Part shown: one piece after another, positions 62,605 to 64,000 of the stretch
Numbering within the stretch: the stretch's first letter is position 1
Layout of the letters: each line of letters starts with the position of its first letter
Translations under genes and position numbers: made by a program
NCBI RefSeq assembly: GCF_000222485.1
Contig: NC_015914.1
Location: forward strand, 1,674,001-1,738,000
Origin: Cyclobacterium marinum DSM 745
GTDB lineage: Bacteria; Bacteroidota; Bacteroidia; Cytophagales; Cyclobacteriaceae
Direction: 5' to 3'
Length of the DNA: 64,000 nucleotides
Notes under the pieces: model-generated
Databases searched by the model: none
Seen by the model: the letters and a program-made list of their open reading frames with translations, nothing else
Told to the model about the DNA's origin: nothing

Positions 62605-63212
62605 TATTCTTTTACCCAGGTCACTTTATCAGATAGCGGACTTCTCTTCCCTTCCGGCCAACCATCCGATACCGGCTTGGCTACAAAAAAGAAGCCCATC
62701 AGCATGTCTTCGTCACCCAAGCCAAAAAAGCCCTTTGCTTCCGGCCAAAAAGTAGGAGCCCCTGTACTCCAATAAGCTGCTAACCCTCTAGCGCTTGCAG
62801 TTAAGTACATGTTCTGAACAGCCATAGCTACAGATGAAATTTCCTCCATTTCGGGAAGGTTTGCCCGCAAGTCTCTCTTCATGCCAATTGCAATTACATG
62901 AGAAGCTTTCAATGGGTTTTCTTTCAGCTTATTGTATACCGATTCTTTGAAAACCCCAGTCTTTTTACTACGCTCCTTGTATAAATTGGACTGATAATCG
63001 GCTAATTTTTTTAAGCCATCGCCAGAGAAAACAACAAAGCGCCAAGGCTCTGTAAGCTTATGGGTAGGTGCCCAATTGGCATTCTCCAAAAGCTCCTTGA
63101 TGATCCCATCTTCAACAGGATCATTTTCCTTAAACTGGGCCACAAACTGAGACCTCCTGTTGCGTATAACTTTATTGACTTCTTCTATATTGAATACAGG
63201 CCTGCTGTTCAT
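62604..63212 (-). CDS. Nitroreductase-family FMN oxidoreductase
   Basis: 202 residues. IRNRRSQFVAQF near 16 (FMN-phosphate binding), ENANWAPTHKLTEPWRFVVF near 48, AVQNMYLTASARGLAAYWST near 128, and GDEDMLMGFFFVAKP near 167. The short YdjA-like form uses NAD(P)H and reduces nitro or quinone groups. It is directly upstream of gldD, so they are probably one transcript; the link in function is not clear. Confidence 0.92.
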   Translation of the reverse strand: MNSRPVFNIEEVNKVIRNRRSQFVAQFKENDPVEDGIIKELLENANWAPTHKLTEPWRFVVFSGDGLKKLADYQSNLYKERSKKTGVFKESVYNKLKENPLKASHVIAIGMKRDLRANLPEMEEISSVAMAVQNMYLTASARGLAAYWSTGAPTFWPEAKGFFGLGDEDMLMGFFFVAKPVSDGWPEGKRSPLSDKVTWVKE

Positions 63213-63233
63213 AAATAATTTTTTTTGAGATTG

Positions 63234-64000
63234 TTAATATCTTAGTCCAACCTTAATCCCCCCATAAAAGTTTCTTGGTGCTGCCGGTTGGAAATACCTT
63301 CCGCCATATGGATTCAGATCATTGCCAAGGCTATAACTCGCATTGCTCAAATTCTGTACCCCAAAATAAAACTCGAGATCAAGGGCATTTCCTACATCAC
63401 CTCTCCAACCTACTCTTGAATTCATCAAATGGTAAGCCTCCTGAAATACCGTATTGGCATCATTCAAAGGAATATCATCTACAAATTGATGAGTGAAATT
63501 CAAATAAAAACCGGGCTTAGTTTTGATATCTAGCTGATTGACCAAAGTATTAGGAGCTACGCCGGTAAGGTCATTTCCACTATAATCATCATCGCCCTTC
63601 ATAAATTCATCAAATTTGAAATAATGTCCGGTAAAAGAATGGGTAACTTTAACTTCCTGAACAAAACCTAATTGTTTTCTAATCAAAGCATAATCAACCA
63701 TTAACTCAACACCTTTTTGATTGGTGGCTCCTGCATTTCTGAAAAGGACAACCCCATCTTCATTAACGAAGGTGGTGATGGTTTCATCCAATTTAAAATA
63801 AAATACAGACCCGTCTACATTTACCTTTCCTTTGTTGAAACTGGAACGGTAGCCCAGTTCGTAATTCACCCCTTTTTCTGCTTCCAGATCCAAATTAATA
63901 GACCCTTCATTGGTTCTTACTTCATCAATGGTCGGGGGAGAAAAGCCTGAACTAATGCTTGCATGTAAGGCCGAATTGGCATTTAATTTTGCAGATAAGG
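63234..64000 (-). CDS. TonB-dependent receptor, C-terminal part (cut by window edge)
   Basis: The frame continues without a stop to the right edge, so the visible 255 residues are only the end. SSGFSPPTIDEVR, EAEKGVNYELGYRSSF, VFYFKLDETI, GVELMVDYAL and the final aromatic GGIKVGLRY are typical barrel strands of TonB receptors. An internal TTG at 63891-63893 is not the true start. It precedes the nitroreductase gene by 21 bp on the same strand. Cargo is unknown; no riboswitch can be sought since the start lies outside. Confidence 0.88.
   Translation of the reverse strand, partial: LSAKLNANSALHASISSGFSPPTIDEVRTNEGSINLDLEAEKGVNYELGYRSSFNKGKVNVDGSVFYFKLDETITTFVNEDGVVLFRNAGATNQKGVELMVDYALIRKQLGFVQEVKVTHSFTGHYFKFDEFMKGDDDYSGNDLTGVAPNTLVNQLDIKTKPGFYLNFTHQFVDDIPLNDANTVFQEAYHLMNSRVGWRGDVGNALDLEFYFGVQNLSNASYSLGNDLNPYGGRYFQPAAPRNFYGGIKVGLRY

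Overview
The window looks like the chromosome of a marine-type Bacteroidota, most likely a Cytophagales member near Cyclobacteriaceae. The base composition is fairly AT-rich, with A-rich ribosome-binding regions and TTTG/TAnnTTTG-type promoters. It encodes GldD, a CHU_C-type secretion tail, a PNGase F-like secreted enzyme, TonB receptors, and the DUF1501/DUF1549/DUF1553 genes common in marine Bacteroidota and Planctomycetota. No ordinary tRNA, rRNA or CRISPR array was seen.

Layout. 1-16 kb: a cut-off metallophosphoesterase with an SdiA-regulated-like lipoprotein; an orphan HD-PycTM protein; MscS; a DMT exporter; dusB; a tandem pair of CPBP membrane proteases; a phospholipid block (DUF2007, cdsA, psd); a 7TM protein/histidine kinase/LuxR-type regulator operon; a potassium-channel-like protein; and a cysteine-containing protein of unknown function. 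16-23 kb: an accessory region with four copies of a tRNA-like RNA gene, six copies of a hairpin repeat, two almost identical IS110-family insertions and one HAD phosphatase. 23-31.7 kb: rluF, ddl, a 1427-residue secreted protein and a PNGase F-like protein. 31.8-41.4 kb: two divergent DUF1549/DUF1553 plus DUF1501 gene pairs and a beta-propeller protein. 41.5-54.4 kb: amidohydrolase, HD protein, MFS transporter, mtgA, hflX, then a co-directional run (rfbC, CpsB-like phosphatase, epimerase, TPR protein, ComA-like, DUF368, aroE). 54.4-64 kb: a zinc metalloprotease, an FAD oxidoreductase, a TPP-riboswitch-controlled TonB receptor, a desaturase, gldD, a nitroreductase and a second, cut-off TonB receptor.

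The most notable region is 16.1-23.0 kb. Each tRNA-like gene has its own candidate promoter and its own rho-independent terminator, and its product keeps nearly all tertiary landmarks of a leucine-type tRNA. However, it carries a variable region of about 55 nt, a GUC in the anticodon position followed by U37, and no encoded CCA. The hairpin repeats between these genes carry short palindromes, and the IS110 elements sit in the loops of such palindromes. The long noncoding end of the IS contains a recognisable candidate bridge RNA: two guides match the element ends and two GCCCU guides match the target palindrome. These points are read directly from the sequence; function is inferred.
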